The notes: generated by a model from the sequence alone, not told the origin. A stretch of 64,000 nt of DNA from Ensifer sp. MPMI2T (GCF_004827385.1 NZ_SRXN01000018.1:1-64000); one strand, 5' to 3'. Numbered from the stretch's first letter, positions 36,632 to 46,586 are shown. Program-made: numbers and translations.

Positions 36632-38234
36632 CCTCTATGGCGCATTGGGGTTGGCAATGCTGCTGTTCGTGGCCGCTTCGGCGCTGCTCGTCGGGTCCAG
36701 CTTTATTGCCCTGGAACGGGTGCGGGCCGATCTTGCGGCGACGTCTTCGCTGGGCAAGGAACGTGTTGCCTACCAGATGATCTATGCAGCCGGACGCCTG
36801 GAAAGGGCGGAGGCGCCTGCTCGGGCCGCTGCTACCGATGAGCTGCGCGGTCTGATTAATCGCAATGAGCTGCTGCTTGCGAGTCTGGTCGATGGCGACG
36901 GAAGGCTTGGACTGGAGGCAACGACCGATCCTGCAGCCCTCGCGCAGCTTGAACAAACCCGCCAACAATGGCGGGAGCAGGTGAGGCCCGCTCTGGAACG
37001 CGCCATCGCCAATGCGCCGATCGATCACGCCGCACTGGATGAGCTCGACCCAAAGATCAGGACCTTCGCCGCGCGAGTGGACGAATTGATCAGCCGGATC
37101 GAGCAGGCGGGAGCCACCCGGCTCCAACGCTCTCAATTGCTGCAACTTGGTTTTTCGGCTCTCGCCGTTCTCCTGCTCCTCCACGTGCTCCGCGTCGCGC
37201 GTCGACTCGTCCGGCGCACCCGCGCGCTCGCCGGCTTGGCGGAAAAGGTCAGCGCCGGCGATCTGGAGCAGAAGGCCTCCGTTGAGGGCCACGATGAACT
37301 CGCGGTTCTCGGCGCCTCCTTCAATGCAATGACCGCAAGGCTTTCCGGAATGATCGACAACGAACGAAATAGCAGGGAAAGGCTTGAAGAGCTGCTCGCC
37401 ACGATCTCGGAAACGGCGCAACACCTTTCGTCGTCCGCCGCCGAGATCCTCGCCGGAACCACGCAACAGGTCGAAGGCATGCGCGAGCAGTCGTCGGCCG
37501 TCGCCCAGACCGTGACAAGCGTCGATGAGGTACTGCAGACGTCGGAACAGGCGGCGCAACGCGCGCAGCAGGTCGCTGCCTCTTATGACAAGGCCGTCCA
37601 GATCAGCAATGAGGGCCGCAGAGCACTCGATGATACGGTGCAGGTGATGAATGCGGTGAGCGCACGCACGGAAGCGATTGCCGGAGACATTCTTTCCCTG
37701 GCGGAAAACAGCCTGGAAATCGGCGAGATCGTCTCGGTCGTCGCCGAGATCGCAGACCAGACGAACCTGTTGGCGCTAAACGCTGCCATCGAGGCTTCGC
37801 GTGCAGGCGAGCACGGCAGGGGCTTCAGTGTCGTTGCCAGCGAGATCAGGACACTTGCTGACCAGTCGAAGTCCGCAACCACCCGTGTCCGTCGAATTCT
37901 AATGGAGATCCAGAAAGCAACGAATGCCGCAGTCATTGGCGCCGAGGATGGGACGAAGAGTGTCAGCCGCGCCCTCGAGACGGTGAACGAAGCGGGCGAA
38001 ACCATCCGGCAGCTCGAGTCGATCGTTGCCGATTCCTCGCGTTCGGTCGCCCAGATCGCCGCTTCCGCCGGCCAGCAAAAAGCGGGCATGAAGCATATTC
38101 ACGACGCGATGCACTACATCGAGCAGGCGAGCAGCCAGAATCTCTCGGCGATCCGACAAGCGGAGGAGGCCGCGAAAGATCTCAACGAACTGGGCTCGAG
38201 GCTGAAGGAAATGCTCGCTGACCATGGCAACTGA
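36609..38234 (+). CDS. Methyl-accepting chemotaxis protein
   Basis: A 541-residue transmembrane receptor. Helix one is near residues 8-33 ([20 protein letters not shown]), a periplasmic helical domain of about 150 residues follows, helix two is near 178-196 ([18 protein letters not shown]), then HAMP ([20 protein letters not shown]) and a cytoplasmic coiled coil with the hairpin tip [20 protein letters not shown]. No C-terminal pentapeptide for CheR is present, which fits a TPR-tethered CheR. The frame is open upstream to 36561; ATG 36609 gives a normal N-terminus ([11 protein letters not shown]). Confidence 0.9.
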   Translation: MSPRLANSLYGALGLAMLLFVAASALLVGSSFIALERVRADLAATSSLGKERVAYQMIYAAGRLERAEAPARAAATDELRGLINRNELLLASLVDGDGRLGLEATTDPAALAQLEQTRQQWREQVRPALERAIANAPIDHAALDELDPKIRTFAARVDELISRIEQAGATRLQRSQLLQLGFSALAVLLLLHVLRVARRLVRRTRALAGLAEKVSAGDLEQKASVEGHDELAVLGASFNAMTARLSGMIDNERNSRERLEELLATISETAQHLSSSAAEILAGTTQQVEGMREQSSAVAQTVTSVDEVLQTSEQAAQRAQQVAASYDKAVQISNEGRRALDDTVQVMNAVSARTEAIAGDILSLAENSLEIGEIVSVVAEIADQTNLLALNAAIEASRAGEHGRGFSVVASEIRTLADQSKSATTRVRRILMEIQKATNAAVIGAEDGTKSVSRALETVNEAGETIRQLESIVADSSRSVAQIAASAGQQKAGMKHIHDAMHYIEQASSQNLSAIRQAEEAAKDLNELGSRLKEMLADHGN

Positions 38235-40353
38235 CATGACGAAACCCGAAGAATTCGACCGTGAGCTGCGGCACATGTTCACGCAGGAAGTGGCGGAGCG
38301 TGCATCCGACATCGAGCAGGCTTTGCTCGCCATCGAGGACGCCGGCGAGGCCGATGAGAAACTCCGCCTGTATGAGCAGCTTCTAAGGACGGCACATAGC
38401 CTCAAGGGAGCCGCCGGGCTGCTTCAGGTGCGGGGAGTGGAAGCGATTTGTCACTGGATGGAAGAGATACTCTCCATCGCGGTGAATGAGCAACTCGTGC
38501 TCGAAAAGCCCGAACTGGACCTGCTGCTTTCGGCTGCAGACGCAATCAGGGATGCGGCCCGGTTCTTGGAGGCCGGTGAGACGCCTCCGCCGTCGCAGGG
38601 CGAGAGCGTGGTCGATGCGCTGAAGGCTGCCATAGCGGAAGGGGCGGATCACCGTGGCGGAAAGCCGAAGTTGGGCCCACCTTCGGGGGAATTGAAGGTG
38701 CCGGTTCGCGCTAGCGATACCGACGGCTCCATGCGCGTTTCCGCCGATCGACTGGATACCCTTCTCTACAGGAGCGGCGAATTGCTGTCCTTCAACGCGA
38801 TCATACGGCGCCACGCCGAGGAGGCGTCCTCGCTGCGGGAGCAGGCGCGGAAACTGCGTGGCATCGGCCCTGAGTTCGCCGCGCAGGCGGCTAGCATTGA
38901 GAGCGGACTACGCCAGCTTGCGACATCGCTGCACCAGGACATGAGAGTGATGCACAGTGCCGCGACAGCGCTTGACCATGAGGTGCGGCACGCGCGCACG
39001 CAGCCCTTTGCGGAGGCCTGCAAGGGGCTCGACCGCGTCGTGCGGGACCTGGCGGCAGCATCGGGCAAACAGGCAGAGCTGGAAATCAAAGGCGGAGAGA
39101 TCGAGATCGATCGCTCCATCCTTTCGGGGCTTCAGGATTCACTTCGGCATCTCGTGCGCAATGCAGTCGCGCATGGCATCCAGCCCCCGGAGGAACGCCG
39201 GGCAGCGGGAAAACCGGAAAAGGGCAGGGTCCTAATTGCAGCAGCTATCTCTGGAGACCGGATGCAGGTGCGCGTCAAGGATGACGGCCGCGGCTTTGAC
39301 ATTGCCTCCCTCAGCGAGGCGGCGGGCGCCGCAGGCAAAAGCGAAGCAGAGCTCCTGCAGCGTGTTTTCGAGCCGGGGGTATCGACATCGGGGACCATCA
39401 CCAAACTCGCCGGGCGCGGGATGGGCCTTGACATCGTCAAACGCAATGTCGAAGCGCTACGCGGCACTGCCGAGGTTTCGCAGATACCGAGCGGAGGCGC
39501 GGCCTTCACCCTCACGCTCCCGCTGACGCTCGCGACGGTCCGCGTCCTGGAGGTGCTCGCCGGGGAGCATGTGTTCACCATCGACACGGCCTCGGTCCAG
39601 CGGGTGATACGCATTCATGCGCAAGACTTCGCCATGTCTGGGGACAGGTGCGTCGTCAGCACGCCGATGGGGCCGATGCCGTTCGTGGATCTTGCCGATT
39701 GGTTCGGAGCGCGGTCGAGCCGAGGCGGTATCCGGCAGGCCATGCCGGCCATCGTGGTCGACGCTCCAGGGGGGCCGATCGCGGTGCTCGTCGATGCCGT
39801 TGCCGGTGAGCAGGAACTTCTCGCGCGCCCACTCGGACCGCGGCTCGCGAATGTTCGTCGCTATAGCGCTGGCATGGTACTGCCTGACGGGCGTATCGCT
39901 CTCCTTTTAAACGTTGCAGCGCTCGCCGAGGCTGCCGCCGAGATGCGATCACCAGACGGCGCACGCGTGTCCCAGCCCATTCCGGCAGCGTGTCGCAAGG
40001 TGCTAGTCGTCGACGATTCAAAGTACGTACGGACGTTGGTGAAGCTCATCCTCAAGGGCGCGGGCTACGATGTCGCGATGGCAAGCAATGGCCGGGAAGC
40101 ATTGGACGAGCTTCGTGACCACGGCGCCGACATGGTCGTCGCGGACGTCGACATGCCGTCGATGAACGGCTTCGAACTCACCGAGGCCATTCGTCGATCG
40201 GAGCGTTTCACCGACACGCCCGTCGTCCTGGTGACGGGACGTGAGACGCTTGAAGACAAAGTCCGCGGGCTCCGTGCTGGCGCAAATGCCTATCTGAGGA
40301 AGGACCAGTTCGATGCCGAGCACTTTCTGGAGACGATGCGCCGGGTTGTGTGA
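38224..40353 (+). CDS. cheA: CheA histidine kinase-receiver hybrid
   Basis: A 709-residue hybrid. The order is an Hpt domain with phospho-His H58 ([12 protein letters not shown]), no recognisable P2 CheY-binding domain, a P3/P4 dimer-ATPase part ([41 protein letters not shown]), a P5 CheW-like part ([20 protein letters not shown]) and a C-terminal receiver ([40 protein letters not shown]) with complete Asp and Lys residues. The fused receiver may act as a phosphate sink or relay. It overlaps the MCP gene by 11 bases and is followed by cheB after nine. Confidence 0.92.
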   Translation: MATDMTKPEEFDRELRHMFTQEVAERASDIEQALLAIEDAGEADEKLRLYEQLLRTAHSLKGAAGLLQVRGVEAICHWMEEILSIAVNEQLVLEKPELDLLLSAADAIRDAARFLEAGETPPPSQGESVVDALKAAIAEGADHRGGKPKLGPPSGELKVPVRASDTDGSMRVSADRLDTLLYRSGELLSFNAIIRRHAEEASSLREQARKLRGIGPEFAAQAASIESGLRQLATSLHQDMRVMHSAATALDHEVRHARTQPFAEACKGLDRVVRDLAAASGKQAELEIKGGEIEIDRSILSGLQDSLRHLVRNAVAHGIQPPEERRAAGKPEKGRVLIAAAISGDRMQVRVKDDGRGFDIASLSEAAGAAGKSEAELLQRVFEPGVSTSGTITKLAGRGMGLDIVKRNVEALRGTAEVSQIPSGGAAFTLTLPLTLATVRVLEVLAGEHVFTIDTASVQRVIRIHAQDFAMSGDRCVVSTPMGPMPFVDLADWFGARSSRGGIRQAMPAIVVDAPGGPIAVLVDAVAGEQELLARPLGPRLANVRRYSAGMVLPDGRIALLLNVAALAEAAAEMRSPDGARVSQPIPAACRKVLVVDDSKYVRTLVKLILKGAGYDVAMASNGREALDELRDHGADMVVADVDMPSMNGFELTEAIRRSERFTDTPVVLVTGRETLEDKVRGLRAGANAYLRKDQFDAEHFLETMRRVV

Positions 40354-40362
40354 GGGGCGAGG

Positions 40363-41394
40363 ATGACACGTATTCTGCTTGCGACATCGACTCCCGGCCT
40401 TGAACAACTCGTCAAAAAGGCGGCTGGGACCGACGCCGCCGTAGAGCTCGTCGGCGTCGCAAGAAGCGGCAAGGACGCGGTGAGGATAACCGGCAAGCTT
40501 TTGCCGGACATCGTCGCAGTGGAGCTCCGCGACGACGACACCGCCGAAACCGTCAGAGAGATCATGATCGCCGCGCCGACGCCAGTCGTGATGGTGTCAT
40601 ATCAGGACGGTTCGCAATTGGGAGCGTTGTCCGCGCGCGCCCTCGACGCAGGCGCGCTCGCGGTCATCCCGGCGCCGACCGCGTCCGGCACATCCCTCGA
40701 ACAAGCGGCGATCGACAAGTTCCTCTCGACCGTCAAGGCCATGGCACAGGTCAAGGTCGTTCGCCAGTGGCGCAAGAAAACCCGTGGCGATGATCACGTC
40801 AAAGAGGCACCCGAGGCTGCGGCCCACACCCGGATCGCGATCGTGGGGATCGCCGCCTCCACCGGCGGACCGGCCGCGATCCGCTCTATATTGAGGGAGC
40901 TCCCTGCCGATTTTCCTGCACCCATTCTCGTCGTGCAGCATATGTCGAACGGCTTCATCGACGGCGTTGCCGTATCCCTGGACGCGACGGTTGCACTCAA
41001 GGTAAAGGTCGGCGCGAATGGCGAACGACTAAGGCCCGGGACCGTTTACCTCGCTCCGGATGGCCATCAACTCGGGGTCTCTGGCAAGTCGCGCCTGCGT
41101 GTCGTGGACGAAGATCCCATTCAGGGGTTCAAGCCGTCCGCATCCTATCTCTTCGGTTCGATTGCTCGCGCTTTCAAGGGCGAGTCTCTCGCGGTCATCC
41201 TGACGGGGATGGGCGATGACGGCACCGAGGGCCTTCGGGCGCTGCGCGTGGCCGGCGGAAAGGTAATTGCTCAGGACGAAAAGAGCTCGATCGTCTTCGG
41301 AATGCCGAAATCGGCGATCAGCGCCGGTCTCGTCGATTTCGTGCTGCCGGTCGAAGACATAGCCGCTGAGATCACCGCTCTAGCTACTGCATGA
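40363..41394 (+). CDS. cheB: CheB methylesterase with degenerate receiver
   Basis: A 343-residue receptor methylesterase. The catalytic domain is intact: S166 in VGIAASTGGPAA, H193 in VVQHMSNGF and D286 in LTGMGDDGTEG. The N-terminal receiver has lost its chemistry: the Asp pair is replaced (ILLATSTPG), the phosphoacceptor position aligns with E54 (DIVAVELRDDD), and the conserved Lys position reads IPAPT. It may be constitutively active or controlled by protein contact. It ends inside a RIME-like copy. Confidence 0.9.
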   Translation: MTRILLATSTPGLEQLVKKAAGTDAAVELVGVARSGKDAVRITGKLLPDIVAVELRDDDTAETVREIMIAAPTPVVMVSYQDGSQLGALSARALDAGALAVIPAPTASGTSLEQAAIDKFLSTVKAMAQVKVVRQWRKKTRGDDHVKEAPEAAAHTRIAIVGIAASTGGPAAIRSILRELPADFPAPILVVQHMSNGFIDGVAVSLDATVALKVKVGANGERLRPGTVYLAPDGHQLGVSGKSRLRVVDEDPIQGFKPSASYLFGSIARAFKGESLAVILTGMGDDGTEGLRALRVAGGKVIAQDEKSSIVFGMPKSAISAGLVDFVLPVEDIAAEITALATA

Positions 41395-41450
41395 TTCCTT
41401 AAATCGGAACCGCTTTAAGGACAGAACGTCCCATTGGACGCGCGGCTGTA
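41387..41450. repeat. RIME-like element, shortened copy
   Basis: CTGCATGATTCCTTAAATCG, then GAACCGCTTTAAGGACAG, is followed by a reduced second palindrome (CGTCCCATTGGACGCGCGGCTGTA). It overlaps the last codons and stop of cheB (41392-41394), so the insertion may have set the present C-terminus. Confidence 0.65.
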
Positions 41451-41672
41451 AAGCCCTTCATGGTTAGATCGACGCGATTCTGCTGGCTCAAGCGGAATGA
41501 GGAAAGACCAGGCAAACCCTGATCGAAGTCAAGTTGCGGCGCTGCGCGCCGAACCTCCGCGCAGCGCCGCTCTCGCCCCACCCCCAATTCTGCGCTGGAG
41601 CGATTCCGGATCGGTAAAGGCGAACTCAGGGAGCGCCTTTCGCGCTCGTCCGCCCGATTCGTTCATAGCCTC

Positions 41673-42641
41673 CTACATGCTCATGATCTGGATGGCGGCC
41701 GGCGTGATGATGACCGCGAAGAGCACAGGCAGGAAGAAGATGATCATCGGCACCGTAAGCTTCGGCGGAAGAGCGGCGGCCCGCTTTTCCGCCTCGCTCA
41801 TGCGCATGTCACGGTTCTCCTGCGCCATCACCCGGAGCGCCTGACCGAGAGGCGTGCCGTATTTTTCTGCCTGGATAAGGCTGGTCACGACGGCGCGCAC
41901 GCCCTCAACGCCGGTTCTCTGCCCCAGATTCTCGAAGGCCTGCCGTCGGTCCTGCAGGTAGGAAAGCTCCGCGGTGGTGAGGAGGACTTCCTCCGCGATC
42001 TCCGGCGACTGCGCGCCAATCTCCTCGCCCACTTTCCGCAAGGCGCTTTCGATGCCCATACCGGATTCGACGGTGATCAACAGGAGATCCAGCGCCTCCG
42101 GCCATGATCGGCGGATCGCCTGTTGCCGCTTGGTGATCCTGTTCTTGATGAAGATCGCAGGCGCGTAATAGCCGAGCGAGCCGACACCGGCGGCCATGCC
42201 CAGGACCAGAGGCAGCGGCGCCTCCGGGCGAATGATGAGCAGGATATAGAACAGTGCGGCTGCGAAGATCACGATCGGCGCAATCAGCCTTACGGCGAGA
42301 AAGGCCGTGATCGCCGCGTGGCCGCGATAGCCGGCCATGTTCAGTTTGCGGACGATTTCCCCGTCCTCCGCCTGCTTGGCAAGATTGAAGCGATTGACGA
42401 TCGCCTGGAAAAGCCGCTTCGGCTCGACGCGCAGCGACGCTGCACTCTTCTCGGTGCCAAGCCGGGAACGCTCTCTCTGGCGGATGCGTTCGCGTTCGCT
42501 CTCCACCTTTTTCATACGATCTGCCAAAGTATCCCGAAAGACATAGGGCCAGGAAACGACGACGACCGCGCAAAAGGCGGAGAGCCCTGCCATTAAGGCA
42601 GATAGCTCTTCCGGATCGGGTATATACGGGCGGAGGCTCAT
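41673..42641 (-). CDS. tadC: Tad pilus platform protein TadC
   Basis: A 322-residue inner-membrane protein of the GspF superfamily. The GspF-type domain includes SWPEALDLLLITVESGMGIE, LRKVGEEIGAQSPEIAEEVL and YGTPLGQALRVMAQENRDMR, with helices near the N-terminus, at 115-165 and at the end (PMIIFFLPVLFAVIITPAAI). With TadB it forms the assembly platform for the CpaF motor. The frame is open to 42713; ATG 42641 follows the tadB stop by eight bases and leaves a normal N-terminus. Confidence 0.9.
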   Translation of the reverse strand: MSLRPYIPDPEELSALMAGLSAFCAVVVVSWPYVFRDTLADRMKKVESERERIRQRERSRLGTEKSAASLRVEPKRLFQAIVNRFNLAKQAEDGEIVRKLNMAGYRGHAAITAFLAVRLIAPIVIFAAALFYILLIIRPEAPLPLVLGMAAGVGSLGYYAPAIFIKNRITKRQQAIRRSWPEALDLLLITVESGMGIESALRKVGEEIGAQSPEIAEEVLLTTAELSYLQDRRQAFENLGQRTGVEGVRAVVTSLIQAEKYGTPLGQALRVMAQENRDMRMSEAEKRAAALPPKLTVPMIIFFLPVLFAVIITPAAIQIMSM

Positions 42642-42649
42642 CTTGTTTC

Positions 42650-43651
42650 TCAGAAGTCGAAGTTGATCATTTTGCGCATGACGAAAATGCCGGCGCTCAT
42701 CCAAAGCCCGCAACCCACAAGCACGAGCTTGCCCGTCAGCGTCGAGAACAACAGCGCCATGTAATCCGGGCTCGTCAGGTATACAGCGCCGGCGACGAAA
42801 AACGGCAGAGCACCGATGATGCCGGCGGAAGACTTTGCCTCAGCGCTCATAGCCTTGATCTTGGCTTTCATCTTCTTCCGCTCCCGCAGCACCTTGGAGA
42901 GGTTTCCGAGTGCTTCGGCGAGGCTCCCGCCGGTCCGCGTTTGAATGGCAATGACGATGGAGAAGAAATTGGCTTCGGGCAGCGGTATCCGTTCGCACAT
43001 GCGCTGCACCGCCTCGTCGACCGGAATGCCGAGTGTCTGGTCTTGCGCGATGGTGAGGAACTCGCTTTTGACCGGCTCCTGTGCTTCCGCTGCGATCACC
43101 CTCAGGCAATCGGGCATGGGCAACCCCGCCTTGAGCCCTCGCACGATGACATCGACGGCATTCGGGAACTCCGCTGCGAAACGAGCAAACCGCGACTTGC
43201 GCCTCGCATTCACATAGGCGTGCGGCAGCAGCAAGCTGCCGGCTATCGCGAACCCAGCCGCTACCAGCATGCCAAGGCCCAAGAAGAGCATCACGCCCCA
43301 GGTGACCAGAGCCGCAGCGGAGCTGACGAGAAAATAAGTCTTCGTCGACCATTGCAGGCCGGCTTGGCGCATCCTGCCGGTCAAGGGTGGTTTGCGGCCC
43401 TTCCGGGCATTCGCCTGGTGTTTGGCTTCGATCTCGCGCAGCGTCTTTTCCACCGAACGCCGGCGGTCGCGGTCGTCCTCTTCGGTCGGCTTGCTCCGCT
43501 GGCGTTCTGCCACCGCAGCAATGCGTTCGAACCTGTGGCGATAGGCGCTTGCCTTGACCACGCGTGGGTAGAAGGCGACGACCATCACGCCGGCGACGCT
43601 GCTGGAGGCCAGCAGAAAGACAATCGTGGGAAGCAGCAGCGACGACAGCAT
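42650..43651 (-). CDS. tadB: Tad pilus platform protein TadB
   Basis: A 333-residue inner-membrane platform protein, paired with TadC. An N-terminal helix (LLPTIVFLLASSSVAGVMVV), a basic cytoplasmic segment (VAERQRSKPTEEDDRDRRRS), two central helices and the GspF domain follow: FAAEFPNAVDVIVRGLKAGL, IPLPEANFFSIVIAIQTRTG and GSLAEALGNLSKVLRERKKM. It is co-transcribed with cpaF (26 bases upstream) and tadC. Confidence 0.9.
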   Translation of the reverse strand: MLSSLLLPTIVFLLASSSVAGVMVVAFYPRVVKASAYRHRFERIAAVAERQRSKPTEEDDRDRRRSVEKTLREIEAKHQANARKGRKPPLTGRMRQAGLQWSTKTYFLVSSAAALVTWGVMLFLGLGMLVAAGFAIAGSLLLPHAYVNARRKSRFARFAAEFPNAVDVIVRGLKAGLPMPDCLRVIAAEAQEPVKSEFLTIAQDQTLGIPVDEAVQRMCERIPLPEANFFSIVIAIQTRTGGSLAEALGNLSKVLRERKKMKAKIKAMSAEAKSSAGIIGALPFFVAGAVYLTSPDYMALLFSTLTGKLVLVGCGLWMSAGIFVMRKMINFDF

Positions 43652-43677
43652 TTGCGTGCACCTGTGTTGGACTTGGC

Positions 43678-45090
43678 TTATGCAGCCGCTTTCAATTCCG
43701 CTGCGTCGAGCGCGGCGGCGAGGCGGGCCTCCTCACCGAAATAGCGGGCGCGGTCCCAAAATGCCGGGCGGCCGATCCCGGTCGAGCGATGCCGTCCGAT
43801 GATGTTGCCCTTTTCGTCCTCGCCAACCATGTCGTAGACGAAGAGGTCCTGGGTCGTAATCACGTCGCCTTCCATGCCGAGCACTTCGGTGATGTGGGTG
43901 ATGCGGCGGGAGCCATCCCGAAGGCGTGCCGCCTGGACGATCACGTCGACGGACGAAACGAGCATCTCCCGAATTGCCTTGCCGGGCAGCGAATGCCCGC
44001 CCATGGTGATCATCGCCTCGATGCGGGAGAGCGCCTCGCGCGGCGAGTTGGCGTGCAGCGTTCCCATCGAACCGTCATGGCCTGTGTTCATCGCCTGAAG
44101 CAGATCGAAGGCCTCCGGCCCGCGCACCTCGCCGACGATGATCCGCTCCGGACGCATGCGCAGGCAGTTCTTGACGAGTGCGCGCATCGTGATTTCACCT
44201 TGACCTTCGATATTGGGCGGGCGGGTTTCAAGGCGGACGACGTGTGGCTGCTGCAATTGCAGCTCTGCGGCGTCTTCGCAGGTGATGATGCGTTCGCCGT
44301 CGTCGATATAGCCGGTAAGGCAATTGAGCAGCGTCGTCTTTCCGGAGCCCGTGCCGCCGGAAATAAGGACATTGCAGCGCACGCGGCCGACGATCTTGAG
44401 GATCTCGGCGCCTTCGCGCGAGATCGAGCCGAAACGTACCAGCTGGTCGAGCGTCAGCTTTTCCTTCTTGAATTTGCGGATCGTCAAGCTGGGGCCATCG
44501 ATGGCAAGCGGCGGTGCGATGACATTGACGCGCGAACCGTCCGCCAGACGCGCGTCGCAGATCGGGCTCGATTCATCGACGCGCCGGCCGACCTGACTGA
44601 CGATACGCTGGCAGATGTTCAGGAGCTGCTCGTTGTCGCGGAAGCGAATACCCGTTTGCTGCACCCGACCGGCCACTTCGATGAAGACCTGGTTCGCGCC
44701 ATTCACCATGATGTCGGCGATATCGTCGCGTGCGAGCAAGGGCTCGAGAGGACCATAACCCAGAATGTCGTTGCAGATGTCGTTCAGAAGGTCGCTCTGC
44801 TCGGCCATGGAAATGCCGGCCTTCTTCGCCGCGACGATGTCGTTGACGATCGCGCCAATTTCCTTGCGCGCCTGCTCGCCGTCCATGGTCGACAGCACCG
44901 CCACGTCGATCGTGGCGATGAGCGCGCTGAAGATTTCCTTTTTGAGGCTGTAATACTGTTCGGAGTTCGCGGCGGCCGGGACAGCGGCAGGCTTCTTGAC
45001 CTCGCGCGGAACCGGGATTTCGATCTCGCGTGCTGGCTGCTCTATCTTTTCGGCGGCCGTTTGATCCAGTATCGATTTTTTGCCAAACAT
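43678..45090 (-). CDS. cpaF: Tad pilus ATPase CpaF/TadA
   Basis: A 470-residue secretion ATPase that powers assembly (and in some bacteria retraction) of the Flp pilus. Walker A GGTGSGKTT lies near 243-251. Conserved Asp box, Walker B and His box regions follow in CLRMRPERIIVGEVRGPEAF and MNTGHDGSMGTLHANSPREA. The N-terminal DICNDILGYGPLEPLLARDD, then IADIMVNGANQVFIE, is typical. It lies 102 bases after the Flp pilin gene. Confidence 0.93.
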   Translation of the reverse strand: MFGKKSILDQTAAEKIEQPAREIEIPVPREVKKPAAVPAAANSEQYYSLKKEIFSALIATIDVAVLSTMDGEQARKEIGAIVNDIVAAKKAGISMAEQSDLLNDICNDILGYGPLEPLLARDDIADIMVNGANQVFIEVAGRVQQTGIRFRDNEQLLNICQRIVSQVGRRVDESSPICDARLADGSRVNVIAPPLAIDGPSLTIRKFKKEKLTLDQLVRFGSISREGAEILKIVGRVRCNVLISGGTGSGKTTLLNCLTGYIDDGERIITCEDAAELQLQQPHVVRLETRPPNIEGQGEITMRALVKNCLRMRPERIIVGEVRGPEAFDLLQAMNTGHDGSMGTLHANSPREALSRIEAMITMGGHSLPGKAIREMLVSSVDVIVQAARLRDGSRRITHITEVLGMEGDVITTQDLFVYDMVGEDEKGNIIGRHRSTGIGRPAFWDRARYFGEEARLAAALDAAELKAAA

Positions 45091-45192
45091 CGACGTCGCC
45101 TGCCGTTCTCACATGAACTGCTTGTGGCCAAAATAGGCTGGCGGAGGGATCAACCCTCCGCACTGCGTTGCAAGAGCCTTGCCCATTTGAAA

Positions 45193-45366
45193 TTAGGTAG
45201 CCGGCTTCAGCTTTTCTGAAATCGTAGTGAACACTGTTTTCACATCGGTGCCGACTGTGGTCACCGCGCCGATGATCACGACGGCGACCAGGCCGGCGAT
45301 CAGGCCGTACTCGATGGCGGTCGCGCCGGATTCGTTGCGGGCAAAGCGGACAAGAAGATTCTTCAT
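45193..45366 (-). CDS. pilA: Flp/Fap pilin subunit
   Basis: A 57-residue prepilin. It begins MKNLLVRFARNESG with the prepilin peptidase site G14 before ATAIEYGLIA (Glu at +5, Tyr at +6), then a hydrophobic stretch (GLIAGLVAVVIIGAVTTVGT) and the tail FTTISEKLKPAT. Size and motif are those of Flp pilins. The mature subunit polymerises into the pilus. It is the first gene of pilA-cpaF-tadB-tadC and has an upstream region carrying conserved blocks and an inverted repeat. Confidence 0.92.
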   Translation of the reverse strand: MKNLLVRFARNESGATAIEYGLIAGLVAVVIIGAVTTVGTDVKTVFTTISEKLKPAT

Positions 45367-45492
45367 GGTTCGGGTCCTTCGTGGTTTGAGGTTGCGCCGA
45401 CGCCAAGTTCGGCTTCACAGGGCCGGGCCAGGTTCTGCGTCGTTTCCCGCTTGCTGTGTGGCTCTCATATAGACTTTATTAACCCTCTCGAT

Positions 45493-45551
45493 CCATTCAG
45501 CCTGATGGCCGATGATCGCCCGCAAATGGCTCGGCCGGTTGGCCTAGTCCG
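45493..45551. promoter_or_regulatory. Shared pilus promoter blocks, copy 1
   Basis: Block A, CCATTCAGCCTGATGGCC (45493-45510), differs at two of 18 bases from 49762-49779. Block B (45531-45551: TCGGCCGGTTGG, then C, then CTAGTCCG) matches 20 of 21 bases of the minus strand at 49808-49828. They lie between pilA and the secretin-N-domain gene. Confidence 0.65.
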
Positions 45552-45595
45552 ATTGTCGGCATTGCACTACTTCCATGCTTTGCCAGACTTATTGG

Positions 45596-45618
45596 AACGG
45601 ATGGCACATCCATCCGTT
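45596..45618. promoter_or_regulatory. Perfect 9-bp inverted repeat, possible operator
   Basis: AACGGATGG, the five bases CACAT, and CCATCCGTT. It lies 19 bases upstream of ATG 45638 and could bind a dimeric regulator such as the LuxR-type protein at 33745, or form a leader hairpin. Confidence 0.5.
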
Positions 45619-45637
45619 GAGACATCGGGAGCAACTA

Positions 45638-46156
45638 ATGGGAGTGATTCCAATGCGCATCGGCGCCGGATGGCTCGTTCTAGCGGTCGCGACATGCGCC
45701 ACCCTCGGCGGAGCGCAGGCAGCTGAAAATGTCCCCCCAGCGGCCACCACACTGCAGCCGACCCGCCAGACCGAGGGTGTCGTCAAGGTGATCGTGGATT
45801 TCGCGAGAACGCTCCTGCTGGCCCGGCCCGCAAGCACGCTCGTCATTGGCAATCCGGCTGTCGCGCAGGCGACTCTCAGCGACGACAAGACGGTCATTCT
45901 GACCGGCAAGGCGCCTGGTTCGACAAACCTCATTGTCATGGGCACGGACGGCGCCGAGGTCGCCAATGTCATCGTTGACGTAGTGGCTGCAGGCGGCCGC
46001 CTGGTCACCGTCGACGAGGGCACGGGTAGGACAACATATAGCTGTACTAGTCGCTGCGATCCGGTTCAATCCGGCGAACAGAGCGCTCCGCAATCTCAGA
46101 GCACTGCGCCGCAGCCCGGTGAAGACGCCAATCCCACAGGCGCTGGCAGTCCTTGA
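45638..46156 (+). CDS. Secretin N-domain-like periplasmic protein
   Basis: A 172-residue exported protein carrying only the pilus N-terminal domain that CpaC-type secretins have in front of their pore: VVKVIVDFARTLLLARPAST, LVIGNPAVAQATLSDDKTVI and LTGKAPGSTNLIVMGTDGAE. A signal peptide (GWLVLAVATCATLGGAQAAE) precedes it and a Ser/Gln/Pro-rich tail with a Cys pair (YSCTSRC) follows. It has no secretin domain and is full length for this stand-alone family found in Tad loci. GGAG lies seven bases before ATG 45638; ATG 45653 is a second candidate. It converges with TadE, four bases apart. Confidence 0.8.
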   Translation: MGVIPMRIGAGWLVLAVATCATLGGAQAAENVPPAATTLQPTRQTEGVVKVIVDFARTLLLARPASTLVIGNPAVAQATLSDDKTVILTGKAPGSTNLIVMGTDGAEVANVIVDVVAAGGRLVTVDEGTGRTTYSCTSRCDPVQSGEQSAPQSQSTAPQPGEDANPTGAGSP

Positions 46157-46160
46157 ATGA

Positions 46161-46586
46161 TCACTGGATCGGAATGCGCCGCGAGAGCTGAAGGTTGAAA
46201 GAGCTCTCCGCCAATCCAGGCAGCACGAAGGTGAAGGGGTACTCGATCGACAGAACGCGAAAATCGATCCCGTCCACCGTTTCCTTGCCGGTGACGATTT
46301 GAAGCCGCGAGGAATTGCCGCTGTGGAAACTCTCTCGCACCGCGCTCTCCAGCTTGGTCTGAGCTTCGCTGTCAGGCGCATCGCGGGCGATCTGCCCGAT
46401 AAGCACCTTTCGCGCAGCAATGTCGGCGGCGTGCGAGAGATCGTTGCGTACGTAAAAGACGCGGCCAAATTCCATCACGCCGAGAACGAGCAGCAGCAGC
46501 GGCAGGCACACGAGCGCGAATTCCACCGCCGTCGCCCCCCGTTCGCTGCGCCACAGCGACCGGAGCCCCCGTTGAGGCAACGTCAT
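46161..46586 (-). CDS. tadE: TadE-like minor pseudopilin
   Basis: A 141-residue pseudopilin. The prepilin peptidase site is G17 before ATAVEFALVC (Glu at +5, Phe at +6), followed by the hydrophobic helix LPLLLLVLGVMEFGRVFYVR and a periplasmic domain. In other bacteria TadE is needed for pilus formation but is not the main fibre. Its start overlaps the 3' end of the cpaE fusion by four bases. Confidence 0.88.
   Translation of the reverse strand: MTLPQRGLRSLWRSERGATAVEFALVCLPLLLLVLGVMEFGRVFYVRNDLSHAADIAARKVLIGQIARDAPDSEAQTKLESAVRESFHSGNSSRLQIVTGKETVDGIDFRVLSIEYPFTFVLPGLAESSFNLQLSRRIPIQ

Noticed and set aside
43564..45219. 551-codon frame opposite tadB and cpaF
   Set aside because: The minus strand carries unmistakable TadB and CpaF motifs; the plus-strand frame is a mirror of these codons.
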